NCBI GenBank assembly: GCA_964607865.1
Contig: CAZSLZ010000101.1
Location: 1-12,960 of the forward strand
DNA from: CAZSLZ01 sp964607865
GTDB taxonomy: Bacteria; Vulcanimicrobiota; JAJTBE01; CAZSLZ01
DNA length: 12,960 bases
Direction: 5' to 3'
The translations under genes were made by a program, and so were the position numbers. Shown one piece after another: positions 1 to 6,546 of the stretch. Positions within the stretch are counted from its first letter, which is position 1; every line of letters begins with the position of its first letter. Below the pieces are notes generated by a model, which had not been told where the DNA came from, did no database searches, and saw only the letters and a program-made list of their open reading frames with translations.

Positions 1-1
1 T

Positions 2-238
2 GATAATATGGGTAATAAGGTGTTTGAAAAGCATTTCACTTATCACGACTTAGTGAAATTGGAATCTATAAAACCTTTCAGTCTTGTGGGTAGCCAGGCT
101 ATGCTTTTTTTTGATCCAATTGTTCGGGTTTATGCAGAATTTAAAGGTTATGCAAAATTACAGAAAATATTGGAAGACCGGGAAAAAGTTGAACAACTGA
201 TCTCGGCTATAGAAAAGTTTGAAGACGAAAAAAAATAG
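2..238 (+). CDS. Small unknown protein (possibly the C-terminal end of a longer one)
   Basis: I do not recognise this protein. The reading frame is open to the left edge of the window, so the ATG at 8 may be internal or the true start; too little upstream sequence is visible to see a ribosome binding site. From that ATG it encodes 76 residues. A hydrophobic/aromatic middle (about residues 24-45, including AMLFFDPIV) is followed by a charged, probably helical tail rich in Glu and Lys (about 50-76). No cysteines or recognisable catalytic motif are seen. Its TAG stop at 236-238 lies only 17 bases before the probable ATG of the MutL-like gene and overlaps a GTG in that gene's frame, so the two are almost certainly co-transcribed and perhaps translationally coupled. 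A role linked to that ATPase is inference only. Confidence 0.55.
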   Translation, partial: DNMGNKVFEKHFTYHDLVKLESIKPFSLVGSQAMLFFDPIVRVYAEFKGYAKLQKILEDREKVEQLISAIEKFEDEKK

Positions 239-255
239 TGAAAAAGGTGAATAGA

Positions 256-2076
256 ATGAAAAAAGAAGAAATCAAGTCTATTCTTGCAACCGACTGTGGA
301 AGTACTACCACCAAAGCGATTCTGATTGAAAAACAGGGCGACGAATACCGCCTTGCGGTTCGCGGTGAAGCTCCCACAACCGTGGAGGCGCCCGTGGAAG
401 ATGTATCCCGGGGAGTGCTCAATGCCACCACCGAGGTTCAGGAACTGTTAGGACGCCAGATACTTACCGAAGACGGCGAGGTAATAATGAAACCCCTGGA
501 CGGAGATAAGGGTGTTGACATTTATTTGTCCACCTCTTCCGCCGGCGGAGGCCTTCAGATGATGGTGGCGGGCCTGGTTCTTCAAATGACCGCTGAGTCT
601 GCTTCCAGGGCTGCCCTGGGCGCAGGGGCCATCGTCATGGATGCCCTGGCAACCAATGATGGAAGAAAAGACTTTGAAAAGATTGACCGGATTCGAACCC
701 TCAGGCCGGATATGGTGCTTCTGGCAGGAGGTATCGATGGCGGTGAAAAGAAAAAAGTGGTGGCCCTGGCGGAAATTATTGCCGCGGCCGACCCCAAACC
801 CCGTCTTGGCGCTGATTACCAACTGCCGGTGATTTATGCGGGAAACAAGGATGCCCGGGATGAAATATCCGCCATACTGGCTGAAAAAACTGCCCTGGAC
901 ATTACCGATAACCTGCGGCCCGCCATGGAAAAAGAAAATTTGATGCCCGCCCGTTTGAAGATTCAGAAACTGTTTCTGGAACACGTTATGTCACAGGCGC
1001 CGGGTTACCCCAAGTTGATGAAAATGGTGGATGAAGAAATTATGCCCACACCGGCGGCTGTGGGAACTATTATGCAGAGAATTGCAAAACAGAATGATAT
1101 TTCTGTTGTGGGTGTGGACATTGGCGGCGCCACCACCGATGTTTTCTCTGTCTTCCAGGAAATATTCAACAGAACCGTGTCGGCCAATTATGGAATGAGT
1201 TATTCCATTTCCAACGTGTTTGCTGATGCCGGCCTGGACCGGGTTATGAGATGGGTGCCCTTCTCTATGGATGAAGCGGACCTGCGAAACCGGATTAAAA
1301 ACAAAATGATCCGGCCTACCACCATTCCCCAGACCCTGAAGGAACTTATTATCGAACAGGCAGCAGCCCGCGAGGCTCTCACTTTGTCTTTTGAACAACA
1401 TAAAGCTCTGGCAACTGGCCTGAAAGGTGTTCAAAGAGAAAGAACCATTGCAGATGCATTCAGCCAGAGCGGCGGAGCTGAAACTTTGGTAAATGTTCTT
1501 GAGCTGGATATGTTAATCGGATCCGGCGGTGTTTTATCTCATGCCCCTCGAAGAAACCAGTCAGCTATGATGCTTATTGATGCATTCCTTCCCGAAGGTA
1601 TTACCCGTCTAACTGTGGACTCCATCTTCATGATGCCCCACCTGGGAGTGCTTTCCAATGTCCATCCCGAGGCGGCTACCCAGGTATTTCTGAAAGACTG
1701 TATCATTTATCTGGGAACCTGCGTAGCGCCCTTCGGCACTGCAAAAGAAGGCCAGAAGGCCATGGATGGAACCCTTACCATGCCTGACGGCAAGGAAGTC
1801 AGTTTTGAAGTTAATTTTGGTGATATGAAAGTTATTCCTTTACCTGTAGGCGAACAGGCCAAGATCATTGCTAAACCTTATAAGGGGCTTGACCTGGGTG
1901 AAGGCAGAAATAAAGAGATTGAAGGTACCGTTTACGGCGGTATAGCGGGAATTGTTCTTGATTGCCGCGGAAGAAGACCCCTGGTTATTCCCGAGGATCG
2001 CCACAAGAAAATTGAAAAAATTCTTGAATGGTATAAAGCTATTGATATGTATCCTCTGGATAAACTGGAAGTTTAA
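256..2076 (+). CDS. MutL-like ASKHA-family ATPase (glutamate mutase accessory protein type)
   Basis: This 606-residue protein resembles the MutL/GlmL family, ASKHA-fold ATPases encoded with cobalamin-dependent mutases such as glutamate mutase and thought to repair or activate them. What is seen: a phosphate-1 loop near residues 11-20 (DCGSTTTK), a phosphate-2 loop at 287-295 (VDIGGATTD) and an adenosine-type motif at 421-429 (IGSGGVLSH). There is also a Gly-rich STSSAGGG segment near 92-99. There are no signal peptide or membrane segments, so it should be cytosolic. From memory, classical GlmL is about 460 residues; this protein has a C-terminal extension (about 490-606) with APFGTAKEG and GRRPLVIPE segments. 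I chose ATG 256 because AAGGTGA lies 6 bases before it; an upstream GTG at 238 would add 6 residues but has no such site. No mutase subunit is visible in the window, so the partner enzyme is unknown. Family call is firm; role is inferred. Confidence 0.85.
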   Translation: MKKEEIKSILATDCGSTTTKAILIEKQGDEYRLAVRGEAPTTVEAPVEDVSRGVLNATTEVQELLGRQILTEDGEVIMKPLDGDKGVDIYLSTSSAGGGLQMMVAGLVLQMTAESASRAALGAGAIVMDALATNDGRKDFEKIDRIRTLRPDMVLLAGGIDGGEKKKVVALAEIIAAADPKPRLGADYQLPVIYAGNKDARDEISAILAEKTALDITDNLRPAMEKENLMPARLKIQKLFLEHVMSQAPGYPKLMKMVDEEIMPTPAAVGTIMQRIAKQNDISVVGVDIGGATTDVFSVFQEIFNRTVSANYGMSYSISNVFADAGLDRVMRWVPFSMDEADLRNRIKNKMIRPTTIPQTLKELIIEQAAAREALTLSFEQHKALATGLKGVQRERTIADAFSQSGGAETLVNVLELDMLIGSGGVLSHAPRRNQSAMMLIDAFLPEGITRLTVDSIFMMPHLGVLSNVHPEAATQVFLKDCIIYLGTCVAPFGTAKEGQKAMDGTLTMPDGKEVSFEVNFGDMKVIPLPVGEQAKIIAKPYKGLDLGEGRNKEIEGTVYGGIAGIVLDCRGRRPLVIPEDRHKKIEKILEWYKAIDMYPLDKLEV

Positions 2077-2110
2077 TTCCTGAAAAGAAAACTACTTAGG
2101 AGGAAAGATT

Positions 2111-3238
2111 ATGGCTCATGCATATACACCGGGACTGGCCATAGTGGAAAGAATGGTCATCCGAAAGGAAAGAAGGCTTCCGTTAAAAGGCCAGGTTGAA
2201 GTCAAGGTGGGTGACAAGGTGGAATCGGAAAAAGTCGTGGCACGAACCGAACTGCCTGGCAACCCGGAACTTGTGAATATAGCAAATAAACTGGGACTTG
2301 AAGCTTCCGAGGTTCCCAACGCTATGGTTAAAGAAGTTGGAGAATTTGTAAAAAAAGAAGACCTGCTGGCGGAAGCCCGAAGCTTCTTTGGCCTGTTCCA
2401 TTCAAAAGCTACCAGCCCCATTACCGGAACTATAGAAAATATTTCAAACACCACGGGTAAAGTGTTGGTAAGAGCGCCGGCAATTCCCGTGGAAGTGTTG
2501 GCATACATAGAAGGAGAAGTCGTGGAAGTCATGCCCGAAGAGGGTGTGATTCTGGAATCCTTTGGAACTTTTATACAGGGAATTTTTGGCGTCGGGGGTG
2601 AAACCGTCGGTGATCTGGTTCTGTTAACCGAGGACCCTGGCCGGGCGTTAGCACCTGATATGATTAACGAAAAACACAAGGGAAAGATCCTCGCCGGTGG
2701 TGCCCTGGTTACCAGCGCGGTTATTGACAAAGCTATAAAAACCGGCGTAAAGGGCATTGTTACCGGTGGTATCGGTGATGAAGACCTGAAGAAATTCCTG
2801 GGTTATGACCTGGGTGTAGCTATCACCGGGTCTGAAAAAAAGGGAATAACCCTGGTTGTTACTGAAGGTTTTGGCCAGATACCCATGGCTGACAAGACCC
2901 TGGGTTTGCTGAAAATGAACCAGGGCCACAAAACATCCATCAATGGAGCAACCCAGATTCGCGCTGGCGTTATTCGTCCAGAGGTAATCATTCCCAGGAT
3001 GGATCTTAAGGAAAAAGGAGCCAGCAAGGAGAATGAAAAGGCCGGAGCCATGGAAGTCGGCTCGCTGATTCGTGTCATTCGCGAGCCCAACTTCGGCGCC
3101 AAGGCAAAGGTGGTTTCGCTTCCCGTGGACCTGGTCAAGGTTGAATCGGAAACCATGGTTCGAGTTGTGGAAGTTGAAATGGAAGACGGAACCCGCTGGA
3201 AATTGCCCAGAGCCAACGTGGAAATGGTGGAAAACTAA
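2111..3238 (+). CDS. Uncharacterised multidomain protein with sandwich-hybrid-like repeats and a KOW-like C-terminus
   Basis: The protein has 375 residues, and an AGGAGG site 7 bases before the ATG makes the start firm. I see no enzyme family with confidence. The N-terminal half carries VKVGDKVE-type strands (about 22-45), a 'GEFVKKEDLLAE' stretch (77-89) and a 'SPITGTIENIS' stretch (102-112). These look like barrel-sandwich (biotinyl/lipoyl-like) folds, but no lipoylated or biotinylated lysine motif is evident. Residues 189-260 read as an alternating alpha/beta region (KGKILAGGALV, GVKGIVTGGIG, GITLVVTEGFG). Residues 314-375 end in a small beta domain (GSLIRVIREPNFGAKAKVV ... RANVEMVEN) resembling a KOW/SH3 barrel. 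There is no signal peptide or membrane segment. It lies 34 bases after the MutL-like ATPase and before a terminator, so the two form the end of one operon and probably act together. My impression that this gene accompanies MutL-like genes in other uncultured lineages is memory, not a search. Confidence 0.75.
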   Translation: MAHAYTPGLAIVERMVIRKERRLPLKGQVEVKVGDKVESEKVVARTELPGNPELVNIANKLGLEASEVPNAMVKEVGEFVKKEDLLAEARSFFGLFHSKATSPITGTIENISNTTGKVLVRAPAIPVEVLAYIEGEVVEVMPEEGVILESFGTFIQGIFGVGGETVGDLVLLTEDPGRALAPDMINEKHKGKILAGGALVTSAVIDKAIKTGVKGIVTGGIGDEDLKKFLGYDLGVAITGSEKKGITLVVTEGFGQIPMADKTLGLLKMNQGHKTSINGATQIRAGVIRPEVIIPRMDLKEKGASKENEKAGAMEVGSLIRVIREPNFGAKAKVVSLPVDLVKVESETMVRVVEVEMEDGTRWKLPRANVEMVEN

Positions 3239-3262
3239 CCGACCAGTTAAGTGAACAAATGA

Positions 3263-3288
3263 GGCTGTCATTTTCGACAGCCTTTTTT
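3263..3288 (+). terminator. Intrinsic terminator of the MutL-like operon
   Basis: A perfect 7-bp stem, GGCTGTC (3263-3269) and GACAGCC (3276-3282), has a 6-base loop and is followed by six T residues (3283-3288). It sits 24 bases after the stop of the sandwich/KOW-like gene and reads rightward, so it should end transcription of that operon. Confidence 0.93.
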
Positions 3289-3540
3289 AGATATTTCATG
3301 AGTTGAAAAAGGTCGCCTTGTCTCTTCGAAACCCGGCAATGGATTTTTCTGGGGCCTGAATTCGAAGCTGAAAAATTATTAACTCAATCAAGTTCAGCCA
3401 GTGTTATATTAATTCCCAGAAAGCTTCAACGATTGTTGAAAAGACGAAATCTGCACAAAAACCGTCATGGCGAGGAGCCCATAGTTTCTGCCCAGAAAAA
3501 TTTCGCCATCGCGACGAGTGCCAGCGACATGCTCCATTAA

Positions 3541-3594
3541 GAATTGAGGAATATATTGTTCGCCCAATTTTGAATTGGGGAATATATTGTTCGC
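3541..3594. repeat. Tandem direct repeat, two copies, 31-bp period
   Basis: A 23-base unit beginning GAATTG and ending ATATTGTTCGC occurs at 3541-3563 and again at 3572-3594, differing at one position (A at 3547, G at 3578). The 8 bases between, with the second unit's start, form the hairpin CCCAATT/AATTGGG. Function unknown; possibly slippage within a decaying mobile repeat. Confidence 0.8.
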
Positions 3595-3599
3595 AATGT

Positions 3600-3787
3600 A
3601 GTTTTTTAAACCGGCAAAAATTCAGTCGCTCACGGACGCAAGGTAAATGGGTTCTGAACCTATCCGTATTTCGTTATCACGAGCATCCGACAGGATGCGT
3701 GGCGATCTCTGTACCACCCAGGTATGTGGGTATGGAACCATCCCGATCTAAATTGAGATTGCCACGCCTCTTCGAGGCTCGTAATGG
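3600..3787. repeat. REP-like composite element, copy A (two inverted hairpin units)
   Basis: The left part (3600-3650, GTTTTTTAAACCGG to CGCAAGGTAA) matches 10171-10220 at most positions. It is followed by two units in opposite orientation. Unit 1 (3672-3710, leftward) has a perfect stem GCATCC/GGATGC with a GACA loop (3683-3698). Unit 2 (3742-3787, rightward) has the stem GCCTC/GAGGC with a TTC loop (3766-3778), flanked by ATTGC and a near-complement. The units share flanks of the type GAGAT(T/C)GCCACGC and CTCG(C/T)(A/G)AT, while the stem bases differ but stay paired. The arrangement is like BIME/REP palindromic elements. No REP-associated (RAYT) transposase is in the window. Confidence 0.8.
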
Positions 3788-3868
3788 CAACATAACGGAT
3801 TATGGAAATGTGACAGGCTTTTGGGAAACAGAATAATCATCAATTACGAATCAAAAAAGATATAAGAA

Positions 3869-4678
3869 TTAAATAACTGTTTTTTCCAGCAGAGGCTTGT
3901 ACATTTCGGGCCGGCGGTCAGCAAAAAGGTTGTTCAGTTCATTAATATTCTTATCACGGGCTTCTTCAGGGTTAATATCCATCACAAAAACTTCTTCCAC
4001 ATCTGGGCCAGCTTCATTTAAAACATTCCCTCTGGGCCCGACAACTTGGCTTTTTCCAATAAACGTATGGCTTTTGTCGCCAACTTCATCTTTTCCAATT
4101 CTGTTAGCGGTTATATCAAATACACGGTTATCAAAACACCGGCCAGGCATGATGCCGGGGCAGTATGGCATAACCAGGTTAGCGCAATGGCAAATAATAT
4201 CAGCTTTCTGCAAAGCCATGATTCTCATGGATTCAGGATAAATCCAGTCATAACAGATCATTATTCCTATGCGTGCTTTTCCAATATCATAAACCTTGAA
4301 AGGTTTGTTACCCGGTTCAAAAAATAGTTTTTCCTCGAAAAAAAGATGGATTTTGCGATAGGTATCCACGTAACCATTCTCATTTACCAGTACTGCCGAG
4401 TTGTAGAATTTATCGTTTTCTTTTTCCAGAATACCTGCTGCAATATGTGCTTTTTTTCTTTTTGCCAGGCCAATCAGCCTTTTTGTTGTGGGGCCGGTTC
4501 TAGCGTCCTCGCCCAGTTTTTCAAGTTGCTCTTTTTTGGTAAAAAGATAACCGGTGTTGAATAACTCGGGTATGACCATAAGGTCGAAATCAACTTCTTC
4601 CAGCATTTCAATAGCTTTGGAAACATTATAATCCCGATTCCATAAAACCGGGGCAAATTGTAAATATCCGACTTTCAT
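3869..4678 (-). CDS. Carbon-nitrogen hydrolase (nitrilase superfamily amidohydrolase)
   Basis: This 269-residue cytosolic enzyme of the nitrilase superfamily hydrolyses a C-N bond (amide, carbamoyl or nitrile) through a Glu-Lys-Cys triad. All three residues are in their family motifs: E38 in PELFNTGY, K109 in YRKIHLF and C142 in MICYDWIYPE. The length is normal and the N-terminus (KVGYLQFAP) is typical. AGGAGT sits 8 bases before the ATG. It is the last gene of a leftward operon, 61 bases after the MalG-like permease, so its substrate may be connected to what the transporter imports. The superfamily includes omega-amidases, N-carbamoylputrescine amidases and N-carbamoyl-D-amino-acid hydrolases, and the sequence alone does not let me choose between them. 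An extra acceptor domain as in glutamine-dependent NAD synthetase is absent. Confidence 0.9.
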   Translation of the reverse strand: MKVGYLQFAPVLWNRDYNVSKAIEMLEEVDFDLMVIPELFNTGYLFTKKEQLEKLGEDARTGPTTKRLIGLAKRKKAHIAAGILEKENDKFYNSAVLVNENGYVDTYRKIHLFFEEKLFFEPGNKPFKVYDIGKARIGIMICYDWIYPESMRIMALQKADIICHCANLVMPYCPGIMPGRCFDNRVFDITANRIGKDEVGDKSHTFIGKSQVVGPRGNVLNEAGPDVEEVFVMDINPEEARDKNINELNNLFADRRPEMYKPLLEKTVI

Positions 4679-4739
4679 AATAAAACTCCTGAATAAAAAT
4701 TAAAGAACAAAAAAATAAACATATAATTTGAAAAAACAG

Positions 4740-5612
4740 TTAACCTTTAAGGGCGCCCTTGGTAAGGCCTTCCACCAGAAACTTCTGGAAAGCGAAAAAG
4801 ATAACCAGAATGGGTAATGCCCCCACTATGGCTGCAGCTGCGAACTGGGTCCAGTTGGTTGAGAATGAGCCGGAAATGAATGCCCGCATTCCCACTGCCA
4901 GTGTGAACTGGTCTTCACCGGTCATAACAATTGAGGGGAATAGAAAGTCTGCATAAGGGCCAATAAAATTGAAAATAGTAACCACTGCCAATATGGGCAT
5001 CATAAGTGGTAAAATAACCTGTAGAAAAGCCTGGGTACGGGTTGCGCCGTCAATATATGCCGATTCTTCCAACTCCTTGGGCAGCCCATCCAGGTAACCT
5101 TTGATAATCCAGGTGTTGAAGGGAATTCCCCCCCCGGCATACACCAGTATTAAACCCGGCAGGGTGTTCAAACCCACCACGCCTCCGGTGGACTTGCTGA
5201 GAATCAGCAATAATTTGTAAATTGCCACCATAGCCATAGCTGCCGGGAACATCTGGATTATAATCATGGTCATTAAGCCCCATTTCCGGCCGAAAAACTC
5301 CATTCTTGAAAATGCATAACCGGCAGTTACGGTTACCACCAGCGCCAGTAACGTGGCGCTGACACAAACGATGAGGGTGTTTTTCATCCAGATCCAGAAT
5401 TTGGTTTCAGTGAAGAGTTTATGATAATTTTCCAGGGTCATTTCAGAAAAAGAAGGGAATAACTGCTGGGTGAAAAGTGAGCCTCCCTGCCTCAGAGAAG
5501 CGGCAAGTACCCAGACTACAGGGAAAAGCACCAATATAAGGGTTATGCTCAACCCCACATGCATAAAAAACAGTTTTATTTTTTCTTTTGTGGATAACCT
5601 GGATTTTTTCAT
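4740..5612 (-). CDS. malG: Sugar ABC transporter permease, MalG-like
   Basis: A 290-residue inner-membrane permease of the MalG type, half of the translocation pore of a carbohydrate importer. The first membrane helix is at about residues 16-38, with further hydrophobic spans at about 78-100, 113-137, 152-170, 201-218 and 257-277. The cytoplasmic EAA loop that docks on the ATPase is at about 182-203 (EESAYIDGATRTQ ... ILPLM), and the C-terminus has the MalG-like FQKFLVEGLTKGALKG tail. Its ATG lies 9 bases beyond the stop of the MalF-like gene, preceded by a modest AGGGG site. It should pair with that permease and the upstream binding lipoprotein. A malto-oligosaccharide substrate is inferred from overall resemblance; other sugars are possible. 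Confidence 0.88.
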   Translation of the reverse strand: MKKSRLSTKEKIKLFFMHVGLSITLILVLFPVVWVLAASLRQGGSLFTQQLFPSFSEMTLENYHKLFTETKFWIWMKNTLIVCVSATLLALVVTVTAGYAFSRMEFFGRKWGLMTMIIIQMFPAAMAMVAIYKLLLILSKSTGGVVGLNTLPGLILVYAGGGIPFNTWIIKGYLDGLPKELEESAYIDGATRTQAFLQVILPLMMPILAVVTIFNFIGPYADFLFPSIVMTGEDQFTLAVGMRAFISGSFSTNWTQFAAAAIVGALPILVIFFAFQKFLVEGLTKGALKG

Positions 5613-5621
5613 TAAATACCC

Positions 5622-6536
5622 CTATCTGTCTTCAAATGCTCCTGTTAATTTAAAGTTAAAGGATGATAATGTTGCAATAATTATGAATATGAATACTGCA
5701 TAGGAACAAGCCAGCCCGAACCTGAACAGGTTAAAGGCGAGCTTATATGAGTATGTTACCAGAATGTCGGTGGCGCCGGCGGCGGGAGAGCCGAATATGG
5801 GTGGGCCGCCTCCGGTAAGCAGGTAAATACTTCCAAACTGGTTGAAATTAAAAGCGAAACTGGAAATTAAAACCGGCAGCATGGCGTTTCTTAAGAGGGG
5901 GACGGTAATTGACCAGAACTGTTTGCTGGCGGTGGCGCCGTCCACTGAAGCTGCTTCGTATAAATCCCTGGGTATGGCCTGAAGGGCGCCCAGGCAAATG
6001 CTCATCATAAAAGGAAAGCCCAGCCAGATGTTAACAATGAGTACTGAAACCTTTGCCCAATTGGGGTCGCTAAGCCAGGGGATTTTGCCCAACCCCAGTA
6101 TGTTGGTTAGCACAAGGTTTATGGCGCCCAGATCTGAATTCAAAATACCCTGCCACATTAATACTGTGATAAATGCAGGTATTGCCCAGGGAATAATAAA
6201 TAAAGTCCGGTAGAAATTTTTACCTTTAAGGTTAGGGTTGTTAAGAGGTATGGCCAGTAACATGCCCATGGTTACCATGCCAAAAACGCTGAGAAACGAC
6301 CAGGCCAGAGTCCAGAAGAAGACCCGCATGAAAATTTTAAACTCGGACCCTGTTAAAATACGCAGAAAATTCTTGAGGCCCACAAAATCATATTCTTTAA
6401 AATGGAAGAGTGAATAGTTAGTAAAAGCCAGATATAAACTGTAAAGGTTGGGTAAAAGAGTAAGAAAAATCATTAACAGAATTGCCGGGGCAATGAACAT
6501 ATAAGGTAAATATTTTTCGTTACTTTGGGTTTTCAT
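5622..6536 (-). CDS. malF: Sugar ABC transporter permease, MalF-like
   Basis: A 304-residue inner-membrane permease, the partner of the MalG-like protein. It is the short type with an N-terminal helix (about 12-36) and no long P2 periplasmic domain such as that of E. coli MalF. Helices follow at about 71-97, 110-130, 163-184, 215-232 and 275-295. The EAA loop is at about 194-215 (EAASVDGATASKQFW ... VPLL), and a 'YLLTGGGPP' segment typical of these permeases lies near 238-246. A GGAGG site 4 bases before the ATG lies in the 10-base gap after the binding-protein stop, so the genes are coupled. The MalF/MalG family call is strong; the exact sugar is not shown. Confidence 0.88.
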   Translation of the reverse strand: MKTQSNEKYLPYMFIAPAILLMIFLTLLPNLYSLYLAFTNYSLFHFKEYDFVGLKNFLRILTGSEFKIFMRVFFWTLAWSFLSVFGMVTMGMLLAIPLNNPNLKGKNFYRTLFIIPWAIPAFITVLMWQGILNSDLGAINLVLTNILGLGKIPWLSDPNWAKVSVLIVNIWLGFPFMMSICLGALQAIPRDLYEAASVDGATASKQFWSITVPLLRNAMLPVLISSFAFNFNQFGSIYLLTGGGPPIFGSPAAGATDILVTYSYKLAFNLFRFGLACSYAVFIFIIIATLSSFNFKLTGAFEDR

Positions 6537-6546
6537 CCAACCTCCG

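Larger units (their letters stand above)
3289..3868. other. Non-coding interval between convergent genes, rich in repeats
   Basis: No convincing gene is present. The 88-codon open frame at 3570-3836 runs straight through the hairpin units and has no ribosome binding site. Small inverted repeats are also visible: TTCAAC/GTTGAA (3425-3440), CCCAATT/AATTGGG (3563-3579) and a distant exact 11-bp pair, ATTTTTCTGGG at 3343-3353 with its complement at 3491-3501. A stretch at 3462-3474 (CCGTCATGGCGAG) resembles one end of the REP-like unit and may be a decayed copy. The tandem repeat and the two better units are listed separately. No terminator for the leftward sugar operon could be recognised here. 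Confidence 0.7.

Noticed and set aside
448..984. Minus-strand open frame of 178 codons opposite the MutL-like gene
   Set aside because: It lies wholly antisense to a gene with clear ATPase motifs, has low-complexity histidine/glycine composition, and shows no start signal.
2116..3271. Long minus-strand open frames opposite the sandwich/KOW-like gene
   Set aside because: The plus-strand gene has an excellent ribosome site and coherent domain-like segments; the antisense frames are serine/threonine-rich shadows.
3541..3787. Possible CRISPR array
   Set aside because: Only two tandem units with an 8-base gap, and hairpin units of differing sequence; no regular repeats with spacers and no cas gene.
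3570..3836. Plus-strand open frame of 88 codons
   Set aside because: It crosses both REP-like hairpin units and part of the tandem repeat, has no ribosome binding site, and its translation has no protein-like pattern.
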